Assembly (NCBI GenBank): GCA_024434165.1
Contig: QMIW01000002.1
Coordinates: 34,092-98,091 of the forward strand
Length of the DNA stretch: 64,000 nucleotides
Reading direction: 5' to 3'
Origin: Chloroflexota bacterium
Lineage (GTDB): Bacteria > Chloroflexota > Anaerolineae > Anaerolineales > Villigracilaceae
The position numbers and the translations under genes were made by a program. This document shows, one piece after another, positions 32,681 to 39,275 of this stretch. The notes below the pieces were generated by a model. That model saw nothing but the letters and a program-made list of their open reading frames with translations, did no database searches and was not told where the DNA came from. Position 1 is the stretch's first letter. Each line of letters starts with the position of its first letter.

Positions 32681-33963
32681 ATCTTTCGCACCACCTTCTC
32701 GATGTCTTCTGCCCATGCAAGCAGGGATTCATCCGAGTTCCATTTGCCGACGAGTTGCAGCCCCATTGGCAGATCTTCTTCGTTCTTTGTTGTGGGGATA
32801 TTGATGGCGGGAAATCCGATTTGAGTCCACGGCAGGCACATGACGGGGTCGCCTGTGGAGTCGAGTCCCTTTGGGGCGGGACCGATGGCAGGAGGGCAGA
32901 TCCAGATGTCAATTTGATTGTCGTTCATGGTTTGGGTAATGGAGGCGCGGAAGGCGTCGCGGGCTTCGAGATGTAATCGGTAATTGGTAATTGATTGTCC
33001 GCGATGAATTAGGTCAGAGAATTTGGGAGAGTAGAGGGTTTCGTGTTTGGCAAACCATTCCTTGTGGACTTGCATCGCTTCATGGGACATGATGGCGTCG
33101 TGACGATCCCGAATTTCCTGAAAATCATCCATGACGCGGACGCGGCGGATTTGGTAATTGGTATTTAGTAATTCGCACACATCCTCAAAATGTGTGAGAC
33201 CCTCATTCGTCGCGCTTTCCAAATAGGGACCTTCAGGGATTCCGAGTACGGGTTTCGAATCCCCACGCGAAGAGTTTAATTCTCCAATTCCCCAATTCTC
33301 TAACAACGCACTCGCAACTCGCTTTGCAGTGTCTACATCAGGCGTAAAAAACCCAACGTGATCGAGCGAAGGCGAAAGCGGAATGACACCATCGCGCGGG
33401 ATGCGATCATACGTGGGCTTGAAACCAACCACGCCGCAAAACGCCGCGGGACGAATGATCGAGCCGATGGTTTGTGTGCCGAGTGCGGCGCTGCAAAATC
33501 CCGCCGCGACCGCCGCCGCCGAACCGCTGCTCGAACCGCCTGGGGTGTGCGCGGAGTTGTGCGGGTTGCGCGTGAGACCTGGCGTGAAGTAGGCGAACTC
33601 AGTCGTGACGGTCTTGCCCATGACGAGCGCGCCCTTGTTTTTGAGACGAGTCACGCTTGGGGCTTCACTGCCTTGAAGTTCTTCGGGAGGCAATCTGCTT
33701 CCCGCCTGCGTGGTGAAGCCAGCGACATGAAAAATATCCTTTACGCCAACTGTCATGCCGAAGAGGGTAGGTCGTTGTTTAGGATCAGGATAACGCGCAA
33801 CAAGTTCTTCGGCTTCTTTTTGTAAACGCGCAAAGCGGTTGGGCTCGGGGAGGAAGGCAAGGACTTCAGGTTCACGGGAATCAAAAAGAGACTGAAGATT
33901 GGAGATTAATTCTTGCACAGATATTTCTCCATTGCGAAAGGCTTGCACGGATTGGTGGATCAT
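32677..33963 (-). CDS. Amidase signature-family amidohydrolase
   Basis: 428 aa. The Ser-cisSer-Lys triad is visible: Lys in MTVGVKDIFHVAGF, and the two Ser in the segment HTPGGSSSGSAAAVAAGF. GTQTIGSIIRPAAFCGVVGF completes the family core. It hydrolyses an amide; in this cluster candidate substrates are oxamate or a ring-opened purine/pyrimidine product, but nothing in the sequence fixes this. It overlaps the FdrA gene by 4 nt. At least four in-frame low-complexity tracts are present (32974-32995, 33148-33174, 33276-33303, 33886-33910). The ribosome site (CTGGAGACG) also lies in a tract. Confidence 0.9.
   Translation of the reverse strand: MIHQSVQAFRNGEISVQELISNLQSLFDSREPEVLAFLPEPNRFARLQKEAEELVARYPDPKQRPTLFGMTVGVKDIFHVAGFTTQAGSRLPPEELQGSEAPSVTRLKNKGALVMGKTVTTEFAYFTPGLTRNPHNSAHTPGGSSSGSAAAVAAGFCSAALGTQTIGSIIRPAAFCGVVGFKPTYDRIPRDGVIPLSPSLDHVGFFTPDVDTAKRVASALLENWGIGELNSSRGDSKPVLGIPEGPYLESATNEGLTHFEDVCELLNTNYQIRRVRVMDDFQEIRDRHDAIMSHEAMQVHKEWFAKHETLYSPKFSDLIHRGQSITNYRLHLEARDAFRASITQTMNDNQIDIWICPPAIGPAPKGLDSTGDPVMCLPWTQIGFPAINIPTTKNEEDLPMGLQLVGKWNSDESLLAWAEDIEKVVRKI
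32974..33174. repeat. Two GGTAATTGG tracts inside amidase gene
   Basis: GTAATCGGTAATTGGTAATT at 32974-32993 and TTGGTAATTGGTATTTAGTA at 33151-33170, both in frame. Ordinary coding sequence lies between them. Confidence 0.75.
33276..33303. repeat. AATTCTCC tract inside amidase gene
   Basis: TAATTCTCCAATTCCCCAAT then TCTCTAA, read in frame as ENWGIGELN on the coding strand. Confidence 0.75.
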
Positions 33964-34005
33964 CGTCTCCAGTCTCTCATCTCCAATTCTCTACTTCTCT
34001 ACTTC
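33886..34005. repeat. Tracts at the 5' end of the amidase gene and the 3' end of the small-subunit gene
   Basis: GAGACTGAAGATTGGAGATT lies in the amidase N-terminal codons. TCTCCAGTCTCTCATCTCCA followed by ATTCTCTACTTCTCTAC fills the gap and supplies the amidase ribosome site on the minus strand. Confidence 0.7.
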
Positions 34006-34473
34006 CCGCATCTTTTCACTCGCCAACTTCACCGCATCCACGATATGCTGATACCCCGTGCAACGACAGAGATTGCCTGAAAGTGCGTGGCGAATCTCGT
34101 CTTCGGTTGGATCGGGGTTGTCTCTCAAAAATGGAACCAGCGTCATCAAGATGCCCGGCGTGCAATAACCGCATTGCAGTCCATGCGCTTCCCAAAATGA
34201 TTGTTGCAAAGGATGCAGGTTATCTGTATCCGGCGCAAGCCCTTCCACGGTTGTGATGGAGTGACCGTCTGCCTGTACGGCGAAGATCAGGCACGAACGC
34301 ATCGACTCGCCATCGAACAAAATCGTGCACGCGCCGCACACGCCATGCTCGCAGCCGACGTGCGTGCCAGTGAGTCCGAGTTCGTGGCGCAGGAAGTCGC
34401 TGAGCAGCATCCGCGGCTCGACCGTGCGCGTGTATTCCTTGCCGTTGACAGTGAGGGTGATGGTGTGAGTCAT
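33991..34473 (-). CDS. Molybdenum hydroxylase small [2Fe-2S] subunit (CoxS/XdhC-cluster type)
   Basis: 160 aa. The plant-type ferredoxin cluster ligands are in CEHGVCGACTILFDGE and the distal-domain cluster ligands in CGYCTPGIL and CRCTGY, as in all small subunits of xanthine-oxidase-family enzymes. It passes electrons from the molybdenum centre (25894-28227) to the FAD subunit encoded upstream at 34535. The length is normal. The ribosome site is AAAGGACACTCC. Confidence 0.95.
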   Translation of the reverse strand: MTHTITLTVNGKEYTRTVEPRMLLSDFLRHELGLTGTHVGCEHGVCGACTILFDGESMRSCLIFAVQADGHSITTVEGLAPDTDNLHPLQQSFWEAHGLQCGYCTPGILMTLVPFLRDNPDPTEDEIRHALSGNLCRCTGYQHIVDAVKLASEKMREVEK

Positions 34474-34489
34474 GGAGTGTCCTTTGGGT

Positions 34490-34551
34490 TGACCATGGAC
34501 GACAGACCGTAGACCATGGTCAATTGTCTATCGTCTATGGTCTGCTTTTTT
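34490..34551. repeat. GACCATGGACGACAGACC inverted tract
   Basis: GACCATGGACGACAGACCGT and AGACCATGGTC are followed by the opposite arm TGTCTATCGTCTATGGTCTG. It is the same word family as 53881-53929, 19 kb away. It encodes the last four residues (KSRP) of the FAD-subunit gene. Confidence 0.85.
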
Positions 34552-35416
34552 GTGCGCGCTCTGTCGCCATCTTCAGCGTCCTCTTCGTCAGCACCTTTGC
34601 CAAATGACGTTGAAAATCAGCCGAGGCATGGACATTCCCAAACGGGTTGATTTCCTTTTCGCTTGCGAGCGCAGCGGCATCGTGAATCAATTTATCCGTA
34701 ATAGATTCCCCCTGCAATTGTTTAGCGGCTTCTTTGGCTTCCACAGGTCCTTCACCTGCGTTCAGGTAAACCAATTTCGTCTCTTTGCATTTTCCCGCCT
34801 CATCCAACGTAACCAGCGCGGCAACGCCCAGCATGGCATAGTCGCCCGAACGCGGCGCAACCTCCATGAACGACCAGCCCGTGCGCGGCGGCATGAATGG
34901 GATTTCAATTTCTACAAGGATTTCATTCGGTTCGAGGGCGGTGGTGAACATGCCGACGAAAAAATCCTGCGCGGCGATCCAGCGTTCACCCGAAACATTT
35001 TTCGCTTTCAGCCGCGCACTCAATGCCAGCATCAACACGGGCAATTCCGCGGCAGGGTCGGCATGGACAAGGCTTCCGCCAATCGTGCCGCGGTTGCGGA
35101 TCTGCGGATGCGCGATGAACGGGACCGCCTCGCTCAACAAAGGCGTCCGCTGTGCAATCGAAGGATCAAATTCCAAATGTCGTTCACGCGCCATCGCGCC
35201 GATGCGAAGCACCTCCCCCTCTTCGCGGATGTAACCCAACGCCTCCACTCTGTTGAGGTCAATCAAGATACCCGGCTGTGCGATGCGGAAATTCATTGCA
35301 GGCACAAGGCTTTGCCCGCCAGCCAGTGGTTTTGCGTCGTCGCCATGTTGACTTTTCAATTCAAGCGCCTGTTCGAGCGATGTGGGTGCGTGATATTCAA
35401 AGGGAGCGGGTTTCAT
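34535..35416 (-). CDS. Molybdenum hydroxylase FAD-binding medium subunit (CoxM type)
   Basis: 293 aa. The first FAD motif is AKPLAGGQSLVPAMNFRI and the second is RNRGTIGGSLVHADPAAELP, diagnostic of the CoxM/XdhB family. It accepts electrons from the [2Fe-2S] subunit and passes them to an unknown acceptor. Gene order here is M-S, then amidase, FdrA, AllG, S23 element, cyclase and L, so the three hydroxylase subunits are separated by the carbamoyl-transfer genes. The C-terminus runs into the GACCATAGAC tract. Confidence 0.93.
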   Translation of the reverse strand: MKPAPFEYHAPTSLEQALELKSQHGDDAKPLAGGQSLVPAMNFRIAQPGILIDLNRVEALGYIREEGEVLRIGAMARERHLEFDPSIAQRTPLLSEAVPFIAHPQIRNRGTIGGSLVHADPAAELPVLMLALSARLKAKNVSGERWIAAQDFFVGMFTTALEPNEILVEIEIPFMPPRTGWSFMEVAPRSGDYAMLGVAALVTLDEAGKCKETKLVYLNAGEGPVEAKEAAKQLQGESITDKLIHDAAALASEKEINPFGNVHASADFQRHLAKVLTKRTLKMATERAQKSRP

Positions 35417-35425
35417 GTTTGCCTC

Positions 35426-35465
35426 ATGTCATTGCGAGCGAGTGGTACGAGCGAAGCAATCTCCG
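35426..35465. repeat. TGTCATTGCGAG REP-like element (copy 1)
   Basis: ATGTCATTGCGAGCGAGTGG then GAGCGAAGCAATCTCC, a short form of the element also at 54891-54980 and 61022-61145. It is followed directly by a GATTGGAGACTAGAGACC tract to 35500. Confidence 0.85.
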
Positions 35466-35500
35466 GTTTGAATTAGAGATTGGAGACTAGAGACCGGATG
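35466..35500. repeat. TAGAGATTGGAGACTAGAGACC tract
   Basis: Head-to-tail words AGAGATTGGAGACTAGAGAC. It encodes the final residues of the XdhC protein (SLASGL) and abuts the TGTCATTGCGAG element. Confidence 0.7.
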
Positions 35501-36569
35501 CCAGCGACTGGATCGGCTTCGCTTCTTTCTTAACTTCAAGTTGATTCTGTTTCCTGTAAGCGGTCACCACCTCAGCCAGGACCGCCAGCGCGATCTCCTC
35601 AGGAGTCTCTGCGCCGATGTCGAGACCGATGGGCGCGTGCAGCCGCGATAATTGCGCTTCGCTCACGCCGTCGTTCAGCAATCGCTCGCGGCGTTTCATA
35701 TTTGTCGTCTTGCTTCCCAGCGCGCCCACGTAAAACGCGGGGCTGTTCAACGCGATCTTCAATGCGGGGTCGTCCAGTTTCGGGTCGTGGGTGAGCATGG
35801 CGACGGCAGTGGAATGGGTGATCTTGATTTGTGTGAACGCATCATCTATCCATCCCTGAATCAACCGATCCACGTGCGGGAAGCGTTCTTCACTTCCCCA
35901 TGCCCTGCGCGGGTCAACGAGAACTGTTCGGTAGCCGAGTGTCTTTGCCAATGAGACCAGCGCGATGGCGATATGCACACCGCCCACGACGACCAACGTC
36001 GGCGGGGGAGAGATGATTTCGACGAAGACTTCCGTCTCCTCGTCCAGGATGAAGCGCCGGGATTCTCCCGCCGCCAGCGCATCTCTTGCGAGGGCGGTTA
36101 TCTCCGCATCCCAGCCGCTTCCAATCCTCCCACTCACATCCCCGTTTTCGTGAATCAGGATTTCGTTTCCCAGAATTTCTGCGGAGCCGCGAATCACCGC
36201 CGCATGTGCAGAAGTGGATTCATCCGTCCATGCTGTGCGTAACGAATCGAAAAATACAGTGTCGAGTGGTTTTACGAAAATATCAATGCTCCCCCCGCAA
36301 GCCAGACCTACCTGCCAGGCGGTTTCATCTGCCACGCCGAAATGCAAGAGTTTGGGTCGGTTTGTCTTCAGCACCTGTATGCCCGCCTCGAAAACGGCCG
36401 CCTCCACGCAGCCGCCGCTGACCGACCCGGCGATTCGACCGTCTGAAGCAAGAGCCATTTTCGCACCGGCGCGGCGCGGAGACGATCCCCAGGTCTGCAC
36501 GACCGTCGCCAGCGCGATGGATGCCCCGTCCCGCTGCCAACGAATCACATCCGATAGAATATCGCGCAT
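35487..36569 (-). CDS. XdhC/CoxI-family molybdenum-cofactor insertion protein
   Basis: 360 aa from the ATG at 36569; the frame is open upstream but overlaps the next gene. The N-terminal XdhC domain has ATVVQTWGSSPRRAGAKMAL and GSVSGGCVEAAVFEAG. The C-terminal Rossmann-like domain has TLVVVGGVHIAIALVSLAKT and TAVAMLTHDPKLDDPALK. XdhC proteins bind the molybdenum cofactor, promote its sulfuration and deliver it to the hydroxylase. This is consistent with the L/M/S subunits in the same operon. Confidence 0.9.
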   Translation of the reverse strand: MRDILSDVIRWQRDGASIALATVVQTWGSSPRRAGAKMALASDGRIAGSVSGGCVEAAVFEAGIQVLKTNRPKLLHFGVADETAWQVGLACGGSIDIFVKPLDTVFFDSLRTAWTDESTSAHAAVIRGSAEILGNEILIHENGDVSGRIGSGWDAEITALARDALAAGESRRFILDEETEVFVEIISPPPTLVVVGGVHIAIALVSLAKTLGYRTVLVDPRRAWGSEERFPHVDRLIQGWIDDAFTQIKITHSTAVAMLTHDPKLDDPALKIALNSPAFYVGALGSKTTNMKRRERLLNDGVSEAQLSRLHAPIGLDIGAETPEEIALAVLAEVVTAYRKQNQLEVKKEAKPIQSLASGL

Positions 36570-36592
36570 GACACCATCCGTCTGAAATGAGA

Positions 36593-37051
36593 TCAGGCTT
36601 GAACGCCTGCCGTTTCGATCCTTTTGCGGACTTCGTCGTAGAAGATGCCGGCCAGTTTCTGCGAAACCGGAACCATCAGGCGGGAGACCAGGCTTGCCAA
36701 TTGACCGGAAACGTTGATATCCGCCGTCCACTGGACGTGTGTGGAGTTGTTGGGTCCGTCGCTCAATCTCATTTCGCTGACGGCATCCGCTGCGCTTCCG
36801 GTTGCCGTGCCGTGCGCCTTCAGTTTTGCGCGATTGGGTTCTTCCAATTCAAGGACTTCGACTTCCCCGCTGAACCGGGCTTTGACCGAGCCCAGCCCAA
36901 CCGATACCACCCCGCGATACCGCTTCATCTCTTCGATGGTTTCGATCTTCTCGACCCCGGGCACACACTGCCCGATTTGAGCGGGATCGGTCATGAAGTC
37001 CCATACTTTCTTCCGTGGTGCTTGAATTGTAACGTCGCCTTTTAGCAGCAT
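36593..37051 (-). CDS. CoxG-like SRPBCC-domain protein
   Basis: 152 aa from the ATG at 37051 (ribosome site CAAGGAGAACCA). It is a START/SRPBCC-fold protein: GDVTIQAPRKKVWDFMTDPA is the opening strand-helix typical of CoxG/carbon-monoxide-dehydrogenase G proteins. These accompany molybdenum hydroxylases and are proposed to help membrane attachment or maturation. It is the first gene of the minus-strand catabolic operon, divergent from the permease. Confidence 0.88.
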   Translation of the reverse strand: MLLKGDVTIQAPRKKVWDFMTDPAQIGQCVPGVEKIETIEEMKRYRGVVSVGLGSVKARFSGEVEVLELEEPNRAKLKAHGTATGSAADAVSEMRLSDGPNNSTHVQWTADINVSGQLASLVSRLMVPVSQKLAGIFYDEVRKRIETAGVQA

Positions 37052-37429
37052 TGGTTCTCCTTGGTGGGGAAGCGGCAACTGGAAGTTGTCTAGTTTATTT
37101 GGACATGGCAGGTAGGATTTATGTGATTATAACCCATGCAAATTGAAATGGTCTCGGCCCTGCCTCGCAGAGTGAATTCGGATAATTAAACACAACTTTA
37201 TCTAAATTGGTGTGTTTTCACCAATGACATGCGTTCGAGAAGAATGCGCCCAGCCTGGTTATGTTCGATTGACGCGGCGGAAAACAAGCCCGTCAACGGG
37301 TTATTTCATTGTCTGTATCGCCATGCAGGGGGTTGTGGCGATTTTTCAATTCGGAGGTGCTGATGGAATTTGAGCCGAATTACTGATCCCCCTTCACCAT
37401 TAAAAATTTCAATTATGAGGAGAATGAAT
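37052..37429 (+). promoter_or_regulatory. Long structured leader upstream of the NCS2 permease (divergent region)
   Basis: About 378 bp between the divergent CoxG-like and permease genes. On the plus strand there are several hairpins: ATTGGTG-TGTTTT-CACCAAT (37206-37225), GCCCGTCAACGGGT, CGCCA...TGGCG near 37320-37340, and AATTCGG...CCGAATT. The last encloses a strong ribosome site and a 7-codon ORF (37363-37386). I do not recognise a purine or xanthine riboswitch core. The density of structure suggests leader-mediated control of the permease. Confidence 0.5.
37363..37386 (+). CDS. Candidate 7-residue leader ORF before the permease
   Basis: GGAGGTGCTG followed by ATG, then codons for M-E-F-E-P-N-Y and TGA. 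The ribosome site is near-perfect, and the stop lies about 44 nt before the permease ATG. It is enclosed by complementary 7-mers AATTCGG and CCGAATT, so ribosome passage would alter the fold. It is too short to be judged by coding statistics. Confidence 0.4.
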   Translation: MEFEPNY

Positions 37430-38836
37430 ATGGCTACCAACAATAAAGTCATGGGCTACCTGCCCAACGACAGCCCCTCGCTTGGTCAGATCGTTCTGCT
37501 GGGCTTTCAACACGTGCTGACCATGTTCCCTGCCACTGTGCTTGTTGCGGCGTTGTGCGGTTTCCATGTTGGCACCGTGCTGACGATCTCCGGTTTGGGC
37601 ACCATCGTGGCGCTTATGCTCGCCAAATGGCGGATTGGGAAGTTCATTCCGCTTTTCTACGGTTCGAGCTTCAGTTATATCGCCGCCTACCTTGCCATTG
37701 CCCAGCAGATGACGGGCAGTACGCCGCAGTTTGGCGTACCCCTGCCGGACGAAGTCATCAGCACCATTCAGGCGGGGATCGTAGTGACGGGTCTTTTGAA
37801 CATCCTGGTCGGATTCCTGATCCGCGCCATCGGAAAGAATACGATTGACATGATTCTGCCTCCCATTGTCACCGGTTCCGTCGCTGCGATCATCGGCTTT
37901 GGGCTGGCGGCTGCGGCGTTGAGCATGGCGTCGGCCAATTGGGCGGTTTCGATCCTGACCTTGGTGGTGACGATCTTGTTCTCCGTCTACATGCAGGGAC
38001 GCGGTTTCATCGGCATGTTGCCGGTGCTGTTCGGCGCGATTTTCGGCTACGTCGCCTCGGCGTTACTCGCCCCGGGGTCGGTTGACTTTGCACCTGTCGT
38101 CAATGCGAGTTGGTTTGCCGTTCCGAATTTCACCCTGCCCTCGTTCAGCGGGGCGATGGTGGGTACAGCCATCTTCAGCGTTTCAATCATGGCGATTGCC
38201 ACCATTCCCGAATCCACGGCGCACCTCTACCAGATCAGCCTGTATGTGGACCGCCTCGCGACGGACATGGGCAAGGAAAAATACGAACTCGACAAGAATA
38301 TCGGCTTCAACCTGATTCTGGACGGCGTGGATGATACGCTGAAAGGCTTGTTCGGCGCAACCGCCGGAACGAACTACGGCGAGAACAACTCCCTTATGGC
38401 GATCTCGCGCAACTATTCCGGTCCCGCCCTGGTCGGTGCGGGTGTGATTGCCATCCTGCTTGGGTTTGTCGGCAAACTCGCCGGGCTGGTGCAGACCGTG
38501 CCGTTGGCGGTCAGCGGCGGCTTGGCGATTTATCTCTTTGGCGCAATTGGTATGCAAGGTATTGCATTGATGCAGGAGCACAAGGTCAGCATGTTCGACC
38601 CGCGCAACCTGGCGGTGGGTGCGACCATCATGGTCGTTGGTATCGGCGGCAACATCGGTTATGAAGGCGGATTCCTTCCCATTCCGTTCCTGCAAGGGGT
38701 TTTCCCGAGCGGTCTGCCGGCGATTGCCACCGCGGCGGTGCTGGGTATTCTCGTCAACGCCATCTTCCTGATCTTCAAACCACCCGTGATCGAAACCGGG
38801 GCGCTTGATAAAGCAGCCACCGCGGCGGACGATTAA
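37430..38836 (+). CDS. NCS2-family uracil/xanthine/purine permease
   Basis: 468 aa from the ATG at 37430 (GAGGAG 8 nt upstream). It has the 12-14 helix NCS2 fold with LGFQHVLTMFPATVLVA at the start, and helix-8/10 motifs ATIPESTAHLYQISLYVDR and GLFGATAGTNYGENNSL, which contain the substrate-contacting Glu and the NYGEN signature of UraA-like permeases. It is a proton symporter for uracil or purines in the cytoplasmic membrane. It is divergent from the molybdenum-hydroxylase/carbamoyl-transfer operon, which it probably feeds. Confidence 0.93.
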   Translation: MATNNKVMGYLPNDSPSLGQIVLLGFQHVLTMFPATVLVAALCGFHVGTVLTISGLGTIVALMLAKWRIGKFIPLFYGSSFSYIAAYLAIAQQMTGSTPQFGVPLPDEVISTIQAGIVVTGLLNILVGFLIRAIGKNTIDMILPPIVTGSVAAIIGFGLAAAALSMASANWAVSILTLVVTILFSVYMQGRGFIGMLPVLFGAIFGYVASALLAPGSVDFAPVVNASWFAVPNFTLPSFSGAMVGTAIFSVSIMAIATIPESTAHLYQISLYVDRLATDMGKEKYELDKNIGFNLILDGVDDTLKGLFGATAGTNYGENNSLMAISRNYSGPALVGAGVIAILLGFVGKLAGLVQTVPLAVSGGLAIYLFGAIGMQGIALMQEHKVSMFDPRNLAVGATIMVVGIGGNIGYEGGFLPIPFLQGVFPSGLPAIATAAVLGILVNAIFLIFKPPVIETGALDKAATAADD

Positions 38837-38850
38837 CTTCATGAAACGGC

Positions 38851-38882
38851 AAAACGGGACAGCCCTGCGGCTGTCCCGTTTT
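38851..38882. terminator. Strong bidirectional intrinsic terminator
   Basis: A 14-bp perfect stem AAAACGGGACAGCC / GGCTGTCCCGTTTT with a CTGC tetraloop. A-rich and T-rich ends serve both strands: the permease on plus and the response-regulator end of the diterpene operon on minus. Confidence 0.93.
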
Positions 38883-38901
38883 GATCAGGGGCAGAGTCCA
38901 C

Positions 38902-39264
38902 TTATGTTTGAGGGCGAAGACGCGCGGTCAGGTCGCGCAATTGCGTAAACGAGATGGGTTTGATGAGAACCAGATCTGCCTTGCCCCACATGCTCTCGCC
39001 CATTTGAGCATCGGCAGTGGCAACGACAACCCGCGTGTTGTTCAGCCGTTCATCCGCGCGAATCTGAACGAACAACTTGTCGCCGGAAACATGCGGGATG
39101 TGCATATCCAGAACGACCACGTCGGGGACGACCTGTTTGAGCCTTTCCTGCGCCACAAGCCCGTCGTTGATGACTTCGGTCTGATAGCCGGCGGCAGTCA
39201 CCGCCTGACTGAAAATCTCCGCCAGGTCTTCGTCGTCTTCGATGATCAGGGATAGTGCGGTCAT
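38902..39264 (-). CDS. Single-domain response regulator (CheY-like)
   Basis: 120 aa, a receiver domain only. The acidic pocket is in SLIIEDDEDLAEIF, the phosphoacceptor Asp in VVVLDMHIPHVSGD, the conserved Thr/Ser position in VVVATADAQ, and Lys in LVLIKPISFTQ. With no output domain it must act by protein contact or relay. It lies 11 nt after the histidine kinase gene and before the strong terminator, so it is the last gene of the diterpene operon. Confidence 0.93.
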   Translation of the reverse strand: MTALSLIIEDDEDLAEIFSQAVTAAGYQTEVINDGLVAQERLKQVVPDVVVLDMHIPHVSGDKLFVQIRADERLNNTRVVVATADAQMGESMWGKADLVLIKPISFTQLRDLTARLRPQT

Positions 39265-39275
39265 TTGGGTTCCTC

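Noticed and set aside
37130..37330. Possible purine riboswitch before the NCS2 permease
   Set aside because: The conserved core (TATA...stem loops with the GTTTCTACC-type junction) is not found; only generic hairpins are visible.
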